Shown: in pieces, positions 1 to 7,509 of the stretch | How positions within the stretch are numbered: the first letter of the stretch is position 1 | Layout of the letters: each line of letters begins with the position of its first letter | NCBI GenBank assembly: GCA_905192935.1 | Contig: CAJJMX010000029.1 | Coordinates: 1-13,009 of the forward strand | Origin: an uncultured Mailhella sp. | GTDB taxonomy: Bacteria > Desulfobacterota > Desulfovibrionia > Desulfovibrionales > Desulfovibrionaceae | DNA length: 13,009 nucleotides | Direction of reading: 5' to 3' | Made by a program: the position numbers and the translations under genes | The notes under the pieces: generated by a model | What the model was told of the DNA's origin: nothing | Database searches by the model: none | Seen by the model: only the letters and a program-made list of their open reading frames with translations

Positions 1-646
1 CGCGATAATCTCCCGACATGCCCATGGAAAGCTCGGGCAGGGACAGGCTGAAGCGCTTTTCCATGTCGTCGCGGAGACGGCGCAGCATGATGAAGTACGG
101 CCGGGCCTCTTCGCCCTCGCCGCACCGGGGCGGCAGGCACATGAGCCCGCGCACGTGAAGGCCCGGGCCTTCGGCACTGATGAGTCCACTCGAAAGGAGC
201 GCGTCGAACAGCGGGGGAAGCGCGGCCGGAAGGACGCCGGACTTCTGCGGCTCCTCGCCCACGTTCACCTGGATGAGCACGTCCTGCGCGGCTCCCTCGG
301 GAAGACGATGCATGAGGGCGCGGGCGAGTTCCACGCGGTCCAGCGTGTGCAGGAGCGCAAAGTGTCCGGCCACTTCCTTGGCCTTGTTGGTCTGCACCGG
401 ACCTATGGCGTGCCAGCGTATGTCGAGACCGGCCAGCTCCTTCTGCTTGGCCCGGGCTTCCTGAATGTAGTTTTCGCCGAAGTCCTTCTGGCCGAGGCTG
501 CACAGTTCGGCAATGTCCGACGCGGGATGGAACTTCGAGACCGCCACGAGACGCACGCTGTCTTCCCTGCGTCCGGCCTTCCGCACGGCTTCGGCCATGT
601 TGTCCAGCACCCCTCTCCAGCGTTCTTCCAGCAACGTCATGTTCAT
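1..646 (-). CDS. yggS: YggS-type pyridoxal phosphate homeostasis protein, partial (C-terminus cut by window edge)
   Basis: This cytoplasmic PLP-binding protein has no known catalysis; the family (YggS/PROSC) controls free PLP and amino-acid balance. The reading frame is open from 646 to the left edge and gives 215 residues, so about 15-20 C-terminal residues are missing compared with the usual length near 230. Visible family marks are VAVSKFHP at residues 34-41, with the PLP lysine at about K38, DFGENYIQEA, WHAIGPVQTNKAKE, and LSMGMSGDY at the cut end. Two in-frame ATG codons lie at 646 and 640. AAAGG sits 4 nt before the first and 10 nt before the second, so either may be used. It is the last gene seen of a minus-strand operon, 73 bp after era. 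The frame has no stop inside the window. Identity is secure and the exact start is not. Confidence 0.93.
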   Translation of the reverse strand, partial: MNMTLLEERWRGVLDNMAEAVRKAGRREDSVRLVAVSKFHPASDIAELCSLGQKDFGENYIQEARAKQKELAGLDIRWHAIGPVQTNKAKEVAGHFALLHTLDRVELARALMHRLPEGAAQDVLIQVNVGEEPQKSGVLPAALPPLFDALLSSGLISAEGPGLHVRGLMCLPPRCGEGEEARPYFIMLRRLRDDMEKRFSLSLPELSMGMSGDYR

Positions 647-688
647 CCAGCCTTTCGCCCCTGCGGGCGCTCAATACGTCATGCGAAA

Positions 689-710
689 GGGGCCGCCCTG
701 CGGCGACCCC
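689..710 (-). other. Hairpin between era and yggS
   Basis: GCCGC and GCGGC pair around a 3-nt loop, and the outer GGG/CCC pairing continues the stem across a 2-nt bulge. On the minus strand the stem is followed only by TTT. It could be a weak terminator or an RNA-processing site just after era. The structure is read by eye and its function is inferred. Confidence 0.4.
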
Positions 711-719
711 CGAAAAATG

Positions 720-1661
720 CTAATCCTCTTCCAGACCGAGGTCATGGAGCAGTTCGGTATCCTCCGCCCAGTTGTCCTTCACCTTGACCCAGAGCTGAAG
801 ATGCACCTTGCCGCCGATAAGCTTCTGGATGTCCCTGCGGGCCTCCGTGCCTATCTCCTTGATGGTGGCTCCCGCGCGGCCTATGACCATGGCCTTGTGC
901 GAGGGACGCTGCACGAAGATGACCGCATGGATGATGGTCAGATCGCGCTCCGGATCCTCCTCCCAGGCCTCGATGTCCACGGCCGTGGTGTAGGGCACTT
1001 CCTGACGCAGTCTCTCGAACACCTTTTCGCGCACGATTTCCGCGGCAAGAAAGCGCGTGGGCGCGGTGGAAAGCTGGTCCTCGGGGAACTGCGAATCGCC
1101 TTCGGGCATCATGCCCGTGATGATCTTCTTGAGCTCGTCGAGGCCGTCCTTGGTCAGGGCGGACATGGGGAAGATCTCGGCCTTCGGGAAGTATTCCTGA
1201 AGCTTCACCAGAAGGGGCAGCATGCGGGACTTGTCGTGAAAAAGATCGACCTTGTTCACCACCACGAGCAGGGGACGCTCATCGTCGACGAGCGCGTCGC
1301 GCAGGGACTGTATGTCGCGGTCGAGGAATTCGGGTCTGCGGATGTAGAGCTCCGAGTCGAGCACCAGCATGACGGCATGAGCGGCGGCCATGCTCTGCCA
1401 GGCGGCCTGGCTCATCATCTTGCTCAGATGCCCGCGCTGCTGCTGACGGGAATGGTTCACACCGGGGGTATCCATGAAGATGACCTGCGCTCCCGGCTCC
1501 GACATGATGCCCACCACGCGGCTGCGCGTCGTCTGCGGCTTGGAGGTCACGATGCTGATCTTCTGCCCGAGCAGGGCGTTGAGCAGCGTGGACTTGCCCG
1601 CGTTGGGCGGTCCCATGAGCGCGACCCATCCGCAACGGTGTTCATTCTGTATTCTGGCCAT
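720..1661 (-). CDS. era: GTPase Era (ribosome assembly, 16S rRNA 3'-end binding)
   Basis: Era is an essential GTPase that binds the 3' end of 16S rRNA and helps mature the 30S subunit. All GTPase motifs are present in 313 residues: G1 GPPNAGKST at 17-25, TTR around 44-46 (G2), G3 DTPG at 64-67, G4 NKVD at 136-139 and G5 SAL at 167-169. The C-terminal KH RNA-binding domain covers about 229-300 with GRAG at 261-264. The length is normal for the family. The ATG at 1661 has GGAG 5 nt upstream. It lies between ybeY (104-bp gap) and yggS, in the conserved phoH-ybeY-era neighbourhood. No odd residues were seen. Confidence 0.97.
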   Translation of the reverse strand: MARIQNEHRCGWVALMGPPNAGKSTLLNALLGQKISIVTSKPQTTRSRVVGIMSEPGAQVIFMDTPGVNHSRQQQRGHLSKMMSQAAWQSMAAAHAVMLVLDSELYIRRPEFLDRDIQSLRDALVDDERPLLVVVNKVDLFHDKSRMLPLLVKLQEYFPKAEIFPMSALTKDGLDELKKIITGMMPEGDSQFPEDQLSTAPTRFLAAEIVREKVFERLRQEVPYTTAVDIEAWEEDPERDLTIIHAVIFVQRPSHKAMVIGRAGATIKEIGTEARRDIQKLIGGKVHLQLWVKVKDNWAEDTELLHDLGLEED

Positions 1662-1684
1662 GATATCTCCGATATGCGATGTGT

Positions 1685-1710
1685 GCGGACCGACGTCACG
1701 AAAGGTCCGC
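1685..1710 (-). other. Hairpin in the era leader
   Basis: GCGGACC at 1685-1691 pairs perfectly with GGTCCGC at 1704-1710 around a 12-nt loop, about 15 nt before the era Shine-Dalgarno. No U-run follows on the minus strand, so a terminator is unlikely. It may be an mRNA processing or stability element in the longest gap inside this operon. Confidence 0.4.
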
Positions 1711-1765
1711 CTGATGACGAAAAGGATTTTTCAGCTTGTACTACGCGAGACGGAACGTCAAGAGT

Positions 1766-2254
1766 CTATTCGTCGGTCCTGCCCGGAAGCGGACAGGATT
1801 CTTCCAGATACGTGCAGAATTCGTCCATCTCGGGGCCGTGATCGAAGCCCAGGATGTGCCCCATACCGTGGGCAAGCAGCCTTCTTGCATGCACGGCCGC
1901 ATCCTGTCCGTAAAGCACGCTTTCCCGCTCCATCGTGAAGGCGCTCAGAAAAAGCGTGCCGATCTCGCCTTCTCCGCCGGGAAAGCTCAAAATGTTGGTG
2001 GGACCGGAACAGCCGAGATTGCGCACGTTCACGTCGGAAATGTCGCCGTCCGGGGCCACGATGAGCTGGATCCCCATGTCGGCGGGAGACAGGCCCGCCG
2101 TGTCCTCATGCGCTCTCGGACCGTTGGGCTCTCCGGGCAGCATGCCCGCCTCGTCCGCGGCCTCGCGCATGCGCGCAAGAAGATGCAGCCACTCCCTGCG
2201 GCAGAAACGGCAGACGCCGCGCACTTCCACATCAAGACCGGTCAGACTGCTCAT
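1766..2254 (-). CDS. ybeY: Endoribonuclease YbeY (rRNA maturation factor)
   Basis: YbeY is a zinc-dependent single-strand endoribonuclease needed for 16S rRNA 3'-end processing and ribosome quality control. The metal motif is clear: H129, H133 and H139 in HGMGHILGFDH. NVRNLGCSGPTNILSFPGG at 76-94 corresponds to the conserved arginine and T-[ND]-[IV]-L-[ST]-F core. The 162-residue length is typical. The first 60 residues are divergent and include a Pro/Gly-rich segment around 40-55. The start overlaps the pgpH stop as ATGA and is preceded by GGAGAAGGA, which supports translational coupling. PhoH (YbeZ), encoded two genes upstream, is the usual partner. Cysteines at 15 and 18 are probably not part of the active site. 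Confidence 0.95.
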   Translation of the reverse strand: MSSLTGLDVEVRGVCRFCRREWLHLLARMREAADEAGMLPGEPNGPRAHEDTAGLSPADMGIQLIVAPDGDISDVNVRNLGCSGPTNILSFPGGEGEIGTLFLSAFTMERESVLYGQDAAVHARRLLAHGMGHILGFDHGPEMDEFCTYLEESCPLPGRTDE

Positions 2255-4761
2255 GCGTCCTTCTCCCCGGTATCGGAGGCGTCCCCGTCCGCGCTCTCTT
2301 CACCTCTCCCGGCCGCAGGCTTTTTTGACGTCTCTGCCCTGTCCTTCGGTCCAAGGTCCCCGGCGGACGGCCCCTGCTCTCTGTCCGGCTGCTCTCCGCC
2401 GGACAAGGCGGCGGATGACGCCTCCTGACCGGCAGGGGTCTGACGGGACGGCCTTGCCTGCTTCTGAGGAGAGGATATCACCCATTCCGGGCGCAGTTCC
2501 TCGGCTTCTTCGCGACGGCCCTCCTCGTTCTTTCTGCCGCTCCTGTGGGGGTCGGACTTTTCCTCGGGATAGGCGATGCGCTGATGGAAAAGACCGATGA
2601 TGATGCGCACGAAGCTGTCTATGAGCTTGTTGAGATCACGGAAGGTGAGGTCGGACTCGTCGAGCTGTCCTTCGGCGTACACGCCCTTCACGATCTTGGT
2701 CACGTGGGCGCGGATGCGCGCGGGCGTGGGGTCTACCAGGGTGCGGCTCGAGGCTTCCACGGAGTCGGCCAGCATGACGATGGCGGCCTCCTTGGTCTGG
2801 GGACGCGGGCCGGGATAGGAATAGTCCTGAAGACGCGGATTTTCGCCCATCTGCAGGGCCTTGTTGTAAAAGTACATGGCTCCGCGCGTGCCGTGATGCT
2901 GCACGATGATGTCGGTGATCTCCCGGCCGAGATGATATTCCTCGGCAAGTTCCGCGCCCTGCTTCACGTGGGAGAAGAGGATGAGCGCGCTCATGGCCGG
3001 AGAAAGCCTGTCGTGAGGATTGGGGCCGCCGAACTGGTTTTCCACGAAGTACTCGGGCCGCGAGATCTTGCCGATGTCGTGATAGAGCGCCCCCACCTTG
3101 CACAGAAGGCTGTTCGCGCCTATGGCCGCGGCTCCGGCCTCCACGAGGTTGGAGACCACAAGGGAATGATGATAGGTGCCGGGCACGGTCATCATGAGTT
3201 CCTGAAGCAGCGGATGCTCGAGATTCATGAGCTCCATCATGCGGAAGCGGGTGGTGTAGCCCATGAGCATTTCAAGCACGGGACTGAGCGCGAAGAGCAG
3301 AAACAGCGATCCCACGGCGTTGCACACGAGGGCAAGCAGCAGAAAAGGCAGCTGCGACCATTCCAGATGGATGAAGAGCGCCGCACCAAGTCCCGTCATG
3401 AGCATCCAGAGAAGCAGCGGCACGCTTCCCCATATGACGTCCTGCCGGTTCTGGGAACGCAGCACAAGCCAGGTATTGGTCATGGACGACATGAAATAGA
3501 AGAAGAACAGCGCGATGTCGCCGCGGAAGATGACCGTGGCGAAGAAGGAAAGCATGAGGCCCACGGTGCAGTACCTGCGCGCGGCGAAAATGAGCGCGGC
3601 CATGCCCGTGCCTCCGGCCACGGGAAAGGCGAAGGCCAGCACGTGCGCCGTGGAGGCGGAAGCCGCGGCGGCAAGCACGTACATGGTGCACCATGCCGCC
3701 ACGCTGAACACCACGAGAAGGAGCGCTATGAGATTCTGATCCTTGGTGCGCAGCACCGTGCCCTTGTTGCCGCTCGGCGTGATGAAAAGACCGAGCAGCA
3801 GAAAAAGCCCCAGCACCACGCAGCCGCCGAACACATGCCAGTCCACGACGCCGGGCGTGGCGCGAAAGAGCGCCTGAAGCTTTATCTGCTGTTCATGGGT
3901 GACCATGTCGCCCGCACGCACGAGCACTTCGCCGGGCTGCACCTTGTAGAACACGGGCTCCACGGCGGCAAGCATCTCCTCGTTGCGCTGGTTCGTCACT
4001 TCCTGATTCACGGCAAGCGAGGGGACCACCATGAGCGGCATGATCTCCTGGAGCGCTATCTTGACGCGGGAATTGAGCTTGTTCTCGGCGCGGAGCTTGC
4101 GGCCGAGCGCCACCTGGAACGAGCGCAGGTCCTTGAGGCCTCCGGCCTGCGTGCGCAGAATCTCCGTGCCGCTGTCGAGATCGCGCACGATGACGGCGTT
4201 GTCGGTGTTGGCGATCTGGCGCATGTCGGCGATCACGCCGCTTGCCAGCGTGGATTCCATCCACGGTATGAGCGTTCCGAGCAGATATTCCTGCACGTAG
4301 GAGGCGGTGAGCAGACGGAAGGACGCGGCGGACACGTCGGAAAGATGCCGCTCGTTGAAGGCGCGGCGCACGTTTTCAAGGCCGGCGCTGTCCAGGCCGC
4401 GCTTGTTTATCTCGTCCAAGAGGCCGAGACTCTCGTCCATGAAGCTTTCCATGGCTTTCTTGTCGATGTCGAAGACCATGGGCTGAAGCGCAAGAGCCCT
4501 GTCGCGGCGCAGCTGCGTGGCCTGCGGGTCCTCCACGAGAAGATCCCTGTCGGACACCACGTCGTGCGCGGCTATCTCGCCCGCAGGGTACACCACGCGC
4601 GAGGTGCGTCCCGGCTGCACGGCGCAGAGAAGAGAAATGAACACCAGAGCCGCGGCCAGGGACAAAAGCCCCCAGTCGTGGTGGTGATGCAGGAACATGG
4701 AACGGGAATGCCCCAGAAGCTGGGAAACGCTGACCGGCGATTTCTTCCTAGTTTTTTTCAT
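2251..4761 (-). CDS. pgpH: 7TM-7TMR-HDED/HD phosphodiesterase, probable cyclic di-AMP hydrolase
   Basis: This is an integral membrane phosphodiesterase of the YqfF/PgpH family, known to hydrolyse c-di-AMP to pApA in the cytoplasm. The domains in order are a basic N-tail, TM1 at about 31-47, an extracytoplasmic 7TMR-HDED domain at about 50-305, a hydrophobic helix bundle at about 308-492, and an HD domain at about 525-730. All metal ligands are visible: H531, H561-D562 (YHDIGK), H598, H622-H623 and D666. A tail of about 100 residues (735-836), very rich in E, R, K, S, G and P, follows; it is not part of the catalytic domain and is probably disordered. The ATG lies inside phoH (14-bp overlap) with no strong Shine-Dalgarno, so it is probably coupled to phoH. 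The stop overlaps ybeY. The c-di-AMP substrate is taken from family knowledge; the matching cyclase is not in this window. Confidence 0.92.
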   Translation of the reverse strand: MKKTRKKSPVSVSQLLGHSRSMFLHHHHDWGLLSLAAALVFISLLCAVQPGRTSRVVYPAGEIAAHDVVSDRDLLVEDPQATQLRRDRALALQPMVFDIDKKAMESFMDESLGLLDEINKRGLDSAGLENVRRAFNERHLSDVSAASFRLLTASYVQEYLLGTLIPWMESTLASGVIADMRQIANTDNAVIVRDLDSGTEILRTQAGGLKDLRSFQVALGRKLRAENKLNSRVKIALQEIMPLMVVPSLAVNQEVTNQRNEEMLAAVEPVFYKVQPGEVLVRAGDMVTHEQQIKLQALFRATPGVVDWHVFGGCVVLGLFLLLGLFITPSGNKGTVLRTKDQNLIALLLVVFSVAAWCTMYVLAAAASASTAHVLAFAFPVAGGTGMAALIFAARRYCTVGLMLSFFATVIFRGDIALFFFYFMSSMTNTWLVLRSQNRQDVIWGSVPLLLWMLMTGLGAALFIHLEWSQLPFLLLALVCNAVGSLFLLFALSPVLEMLMGYTTRFRMMELMNLEHPLLQELMMTVPGTYHHSLVVSNLVEAGAAAIGANSLLCKVGALYHDIGKISRPEYFVENQFGGPNPHDRLSPAMSALILFSHVKQGAELAEEYHLGREITDIIVQHHGTRGAMYFYNKALQMGENPRLQDYSYPGPRPQTKEAAIVMLADSVEASSRTLVDPTPARIRAHVTKIVKGVYAEGQLDESDLTFRDLNKLIDSFVRIIIGLFHQRIAYPEEKSDPHRSGRKNEEGRREEAEELRPEWVISSPQKQARPSRQTPAGQEASSAALSGGEQPDREQGPSAGDLGPKDRAETSKKPAAGRGEESADGDASDTGEKDA

Positions 4762-5758
4762 AAGTGTCGTAGGCTTCCACGATACGGCCCACCAGCGGAT
4801 GACGGACCACGTCGGAACTGTGGAAATGATGGAAGGCCACGCCGCGCACGCCCTCGAGCACCTTCAGGGCATGAACGAGTCCCGAGCGCGTTTCCCCTTC
4901 CTTTTCGCCCTCGCGCAGAAAAGCCCGGTTGACGGGGGGAAGGTCTATCTGCGTCACGTCGCCGGTGACCACCACCCGGGAGCCGAAGCCCATGCGCGTG
5001 AGAAACATCTTCATCTGTTCGCGCGTGGTGTTCTGCGCCTCGTCGAGAATGAGAAAGGCGTCGTTGAGCGTGCGTCCGCGCATGAAGGCCAGCGGCGCGA
5101 CTTCGATGACGCCCGATTCCTGCTTCTGGGCAAAGCCCTGGGGACCGAGCATGTCGCTGAGCGCGTCGTAGAGCGGACGCAGATAGGGATTCACCTTGTC
5201 TTCCATGTCGCCCGGCAGAAAGCCGAGCTTCTCGCCGGCCTCCACGGCAGGACGGGTGAGCACTATCTTCTTCACCCTTTTGGCGGCCAGCATGGAAATG
5301 GCCATGGCCACGGCAAGGTAGGTCTTGCCCGTGCCCGCGGGGCCCGTGGCGAACACGAGCTCGTTGCGCCGCAGAAGTTCCATATACTGACGCTGCGCCG
5401 TGTTGCGCGCAATGATACTCTTGCGGGGCGAAACGATGACGCTCGCCTCGCGGAACATCCTGCTTATGTCGGCATGGGGATTGCGCAGAAGCTCCTCATA
5501 GCCCTGCAGCAGATCCTCGCCCCTGAGGGTGTGCCCGCTGCGCAGAAGCCCGTACCCCTGCGTGAAGAGATTGAGCAGAAGTTCCCGCTGCGCCGGACGC
5601 GGATCGCTCACGGTCAGTTCCGTTCCGCGCGTCTGCAGATCCGCGCCGGAAGCGTCGGCAATAAGTTCCAGATGGGCATTCAGGGGGCCGAAAAGCTGAC
5701 TGGCCAGAGAGGCGTCGTCAAAGGCCAGAGTCTCCGCATAGGACGATTTCACACGCAT
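4748..5758 (-). CDS. phoH: PhoH family ATPase (YbeZ-like)
   Basis: This P-loop ATPase is related to the helicase-like PhoH/YbeZ proteins, thought to act with YbeY in RNA metabolism. In 336 residues, Walker A GPAGTGKT is at 139-146 and Walker B FLILDEA at about 235-241, followed by QNTT and VVTGD at 263-267, which is typical of PhoH. The length matches the family. The ATG at 5758 has AGGA only 1 nt upstream, whereas a GTG two codons later (5752) has the same AGGA at 7 nt, so the true start may be GTG. It is the first gene of the operon, and no clear promoter was found in the 558 bp upstream. The end overlaps pgpH by 14 bp. Confidence 0.95.
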   Translation of the reverse strand: MRVKSSYAETLAFDDASLASQLFGPLNAHLELIADASGADLQTRGTELTVSDPRPAQRELLLNLFTQGYGLLRSGHTLRGEDLLQGYEELLRNPHADISRMFREASVIVSPRKSIIARNTAQRQYMELLRRNELVFATGPAGTGKTYLAVAMAISMLAAKRVKKIVLTRPAVEAGEKLGFLPGDMEDKVNPYLRPLYDALSDMLGPQGFAQKQESGVIEVAPLAFMRGRTLNDAFLILDEAQNTTREQMKMFLTRMGFGSRVVVTGDVTQIDLPPVNRAFLREGEKEGETRSGLVHALKVLEGVRGVAFHHFHSSDVVRHPLVGRIVEAYDTYEKN

Positions 5759-5987
5759 ATCCTGTTTTTCCGTTACGCCTCGGGCTTGCCGTCGGCATAG
5801 CCTTCTTCCTTACGCCAAAACATCCAAAGAGTCCATAACCGCCGCTTTTCACCCCGCGAAGGTGCCCGTTTCGGCCGCGCGTACCGGAAAAGAACAGGTC
5901 CCCGTGCCCAAAAGGCACGACGCATCATGCAAGGGGCGCTTCTTCCCGGTCCGCGTCCTTTCGTCCCTTTTCCCGCGCCGGGCCCGC

Positions 5988-6035
5988 GCATGAAACAAAA
6001 ACGTGTCGCCGTGGTCCTTTTTGTCACATTCATGC
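5988..6035. repeat. Long bulged hairpin / inverted repeat
   Basis: GCATGAA plus ACAAAAA (5988-6001) pairs with TTTTTGT (6018-6024) and, after a 4-nt bulge (caca), with TTCATGC (6029-6035). This gives 14 paired bases around a 16-nt loop. No T-run follows on either strand. It could be a leader structure in the phoH transcript or a protein-binding site. Confidence 0.5.
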
Positions 6036-6133
6036 AACAAAGCCTTCCGGCACACGCTTCCGGCCTTTTTTGCGCGGGGAATCTCTGTTGGAAGCGCCTC
6101 AAAAAATTCTTCGCCCTTTTTCTGAAAATAACA

Positions 6134-6143
6134 GTAAATTTAC
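6134..6143. promoter_or_regulatory. 10-bp AT-rich palindrome, possible operator
   Basis: GTAAATTTAC is a perfect palindrome about 70 bp upstream of the -35 box of the downstream gene. Its left flank, AATAACA, resembles the half-site of the palindrome at 6185-6197. An operator role is only an inference. Confidence 0.3.
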
Positions 6144-6184
6144 AACTAACCCTCTGAACTGACGAATTTTAACGCTTATCCGGT

Positions 6185-6197
6185 AATAACTGTTATT
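6185..6197. promoter_or_regulatory. 13-bp palindrome upstream of the -35 box, possible operator
   Basis: AATAAC, a central T and GTTATT form a perfect dyad ending 12 bp before the -35 hexamer at 6210. This is a usual place for an activator site. No known regulator consensus is recognised. Confidence 0.4.
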
Positions 6198-6209
6198 TTT
6201 CTTCCCCCC

Positions 6210-6238
6210 TTGTCATAACGCAAAAGGGGTTTTACAAT
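6210..6238 (+). promoter_or_regulatory. Sigma-70-type promoter for the flavin oxidoreductase gene
   Basis: TTGTCA at 6210-6215 and TACAAT at 6233-6238 are separated by exactly 17 bp. Each hexamer differs from consensus by one base. Transcription would begin near 6245 and give a leader of about 70 nt with a small GTCTCC/GGAGAC hairpin just before the ribosome binding site. Confidence 0.8.
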
Positions 6239-6316
6239 GGTCCCGCTCTTAAGGATGAGCAGGTTATAACGAACAACTCCGTCTCCTTCGTACGGAGACA
6301 GGAAGGATGGTCTTTC

Positions 6317-7438
6317 ATGTCTTTCCCCTCACTGCACATAGGTGATCTTGTCGCCCGCACGCCCATCGTTCAGGGCGGCATGGGCGTCGGCATATCTCTT
6401 TCCGGTCTGGCCTCCGCCGTGGCCAATGAAGGCGGCATAGGCGTCATTGCCGGAGCCATGGTGGGCATGCGCGAGCCCGACGTGGCCTCCGCTCCCGTGG
6501 AAGCCAACGTGCGCGCGCTGCGCCGCGAAATCGAAAAGGCCCGCGCCGCCACCAGGGGCATCATCGGCGTGAACATCATGGTCGCGCTCACCACCTTTGC
6601 CGAAATGGTGCGCACCGCCATAGAATCCCGCGCCGACGTCATCTTTTCCGGCGCCGGACTTCCCATGGATCTGCCGAAGATCTTTCTGGATGTCTGCGCC
6701 CAGAAGAAGGAAGAATTCCGCACCAAGCTCGTGCCCATCGTCTCCTCCGGCCGCGCCGCCACGCTCATAGCCAGAAAGTGGATGCACAAGACCGGCCTCA
6801 TTCCCGACGCCTTCGTGCTCGAAGGTCCCATGGCCGGCGGTCATCTCGGCTTTTCCGAGGAGCACATCTTCGACAAGGACTTTGCCCTCGAGAACCTGGT
6901 CTCCGGCGTGGTCGACGCGGCAAAGGCCCTGGAAGACAAGGCCGGACGCGCCATTCCCGTCATTGCCGGAGGCGGCGTGTTCAGCGGCGCCGACATAGCG
7001 AAGATGCTCTCCCTCGGCGCCTCGGGCGTGCAGATGGCCACCCGCTTCGTGGCCACAAAAGAGTGCGACGCCGACGTACGCTTCAAGCAGGCCTATGTGG
7101 ACGCGAAGGATGAGGATGTCACCATCATCCACAGTCCCGTGGGCATGCCGGGACGCGCCCTGAGAAACGAGTTCATAGAATCCGCGCGCGAAGGCAAGAA
7201 AAAGCCCTTCAAGTGCGTGTTCCACTGCATCAAGACCTGCGATCCCTCCACCACGCCCTACTGCATTTCCTCGGCGCTCATCAATGCCATGAAGGGCAAT
7301 CTCGACAAGGGCTTCGTGTTCTGCGGAGCCAACGTGGGCAGAGTGAACGGCATAGTGTCCGTGCACGAGCTTGTGGAGACCCTTCGCCGGGAATACGACG
7401 AAGTCATGGAACAGGAGCACGCCGTCGTCACGGTCTGA
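6317..7438 (+). CDS. NAD(P)H-dependent flavin oxidoreductase, nitronate monooxygenase/FabK family
   Basis: This is a cytoplasmic FMN TIM-barrel enzyme of the 2-nitropropane dioxygenase superfamily, which includes nitronate monooxygenases and the enoyl-ACP reductase FabK. Visible marks are PIVQGGMGVGIS at 16-27, GVNIMVA at 84-90, GGHLGF at 174-179 (His176 at the position of the catalytic or flavin-facing histidine), and IAGGGVFSGADIAKMLSLGASGVQMATRF around 216-244, the phosphate-binding end of the barrel. The C-terminal part carries cysteines at 300, 304, 308, 316 and 336, not expected in classical FabK. GGAAGGA at 6301-6307 stands 9 nt before the ATG. It is transcribed alone from a strong promoter, ends in a terminator, and faces away from phoH. 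Superfamily membership is secure; the choice between nitronate oxidation, enoyl reduction or another reaction cannot be made from sequence alone. Confidence 0.9.
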   Translation: MSFPSLHIGDLVARTPIVQGGMGVGISLSGLASAVANEGGIGVIAGAMVGMREPDVASAPVEANVRALRREIEKARAATRGIIGVNIMVALTTFAEMVRTAIESRADVIFSGAGLPMDLPKIFLDVCAQKKEEFRTKLVPIVSSGRAATLIARKWMHKTGLIPDAFVLEGPMAGGHLGFSEEHIFDKDFALENLVSGVVDAAKALEDKAGRAIPVIAGGGVFSGADIAKMLSLGASGVQMATRFVATKECDADVRFKQAYVDAKDEDVTIIHSPVGMPGRALRNEFIESAREGKKKPFKCVFHCIKTCDPSTTPYCISSALINAMKGNLDKGFVFCGANVGRVNGIVSVHELVETLRREYDEVMEQEHAVVTV

Positions 7439-7449
7439 TGCTCCGTCCG

Positions 7450-7494
7450 CTTTTGTCCGCCGCCTTCGTCTCTCCCCGGGACGGCGGACAAAAG
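7450..7494 (+). other. 13-bp perfect hairpin downstream of the flavin oxidoreductase
   Basis: CTTTTGTCCGCCG at 7450-7462 pairs perfectly with CGGCGGACAAAAG at 7482-7494 around a 19-nt loop, beginning 12 nt after the stop codon. It has no T-run and is followed by a true terminator, so it may protect the 3' end of the mRNA or serve as a second 3' end. Confidence 0.65.
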
Positions 7495-7509
7495 ATATCC
7501 TCCTGAGCA

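Larger units (their letters stand above)
5759..6316. other. Divergent intergenic region between phoH and the flavin oxidoreductase
   Basis: This 558-bp stretch has no convincing gene. The half nearest phoH is GC-rich and holds a small hairpin (CGTGCC 5903-5908 with GGCACG 5914-5919). The centre holds a 14-bp bulged hairpin (5988-6035). The half nearest the oxidoreductase is AT-rich and holds two palindromes and a strong sigma-70-like promoter. The GTCTCC/GGAGAC stem just before the oxidoreductase start (about 6281-6299) lies in its leader. I could not place a promoter for phoH. Confidence 0.6.

Noticed and set aside
1722..1734. 13-mer AAGGATTTTTCAG shared with 10695-10707, both intergenic
   Set aside because: A repeat this short is expected by chance about once or twice in a 13-kb window, and the flanks do not match.
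4751..4757. A AAA AAC slippery heptamer directly before the phoH stop codon
   Set aside because: It fits the X XXY YYZ pattern in the phoH frame, but a -1 slip enters the third frame, not the pgpH frame (which is +1). The A-run is simply the start of pgpH (Met-Lys-Lys).
2545..4932. Very long antisense open frame (795 codons) opposite pgpH
   Set aside because: His/Gly/Arg/Glu-rich translation without any domain. It is the expected shadow of a GC-rich gene whose third codon positions are G or C, and pgpH on the other strand has all family motifs.
5773..6102. 109-codon Arg-rich minus-strand ORF upstream of phoH
   Set aside because: Composition is unlike the neighbouring proteins, with no SD and no recognisable motif. 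It is probably a chance open frame in the phoH leader.
5990..6157. 55-codon plus-strand ORF with a signal-peptide-like start (MKQKRVAVVLFVTF... AHA)
   Set aside because: It has a plausible signal peptide shape but no Shine-Dalgarno, no visible promoter, and its start lies in a hairpin arm. It would be worth keeping only if conserved in relatives.
6329..7420. 363-codon antisense open frame opposite the flavin oxidoreductase
   Set aside because: Same kind of shadow: no ribosome binding site and no recognisable motif, while the plus-strand gene has promoter, SD, motifs and terminator.
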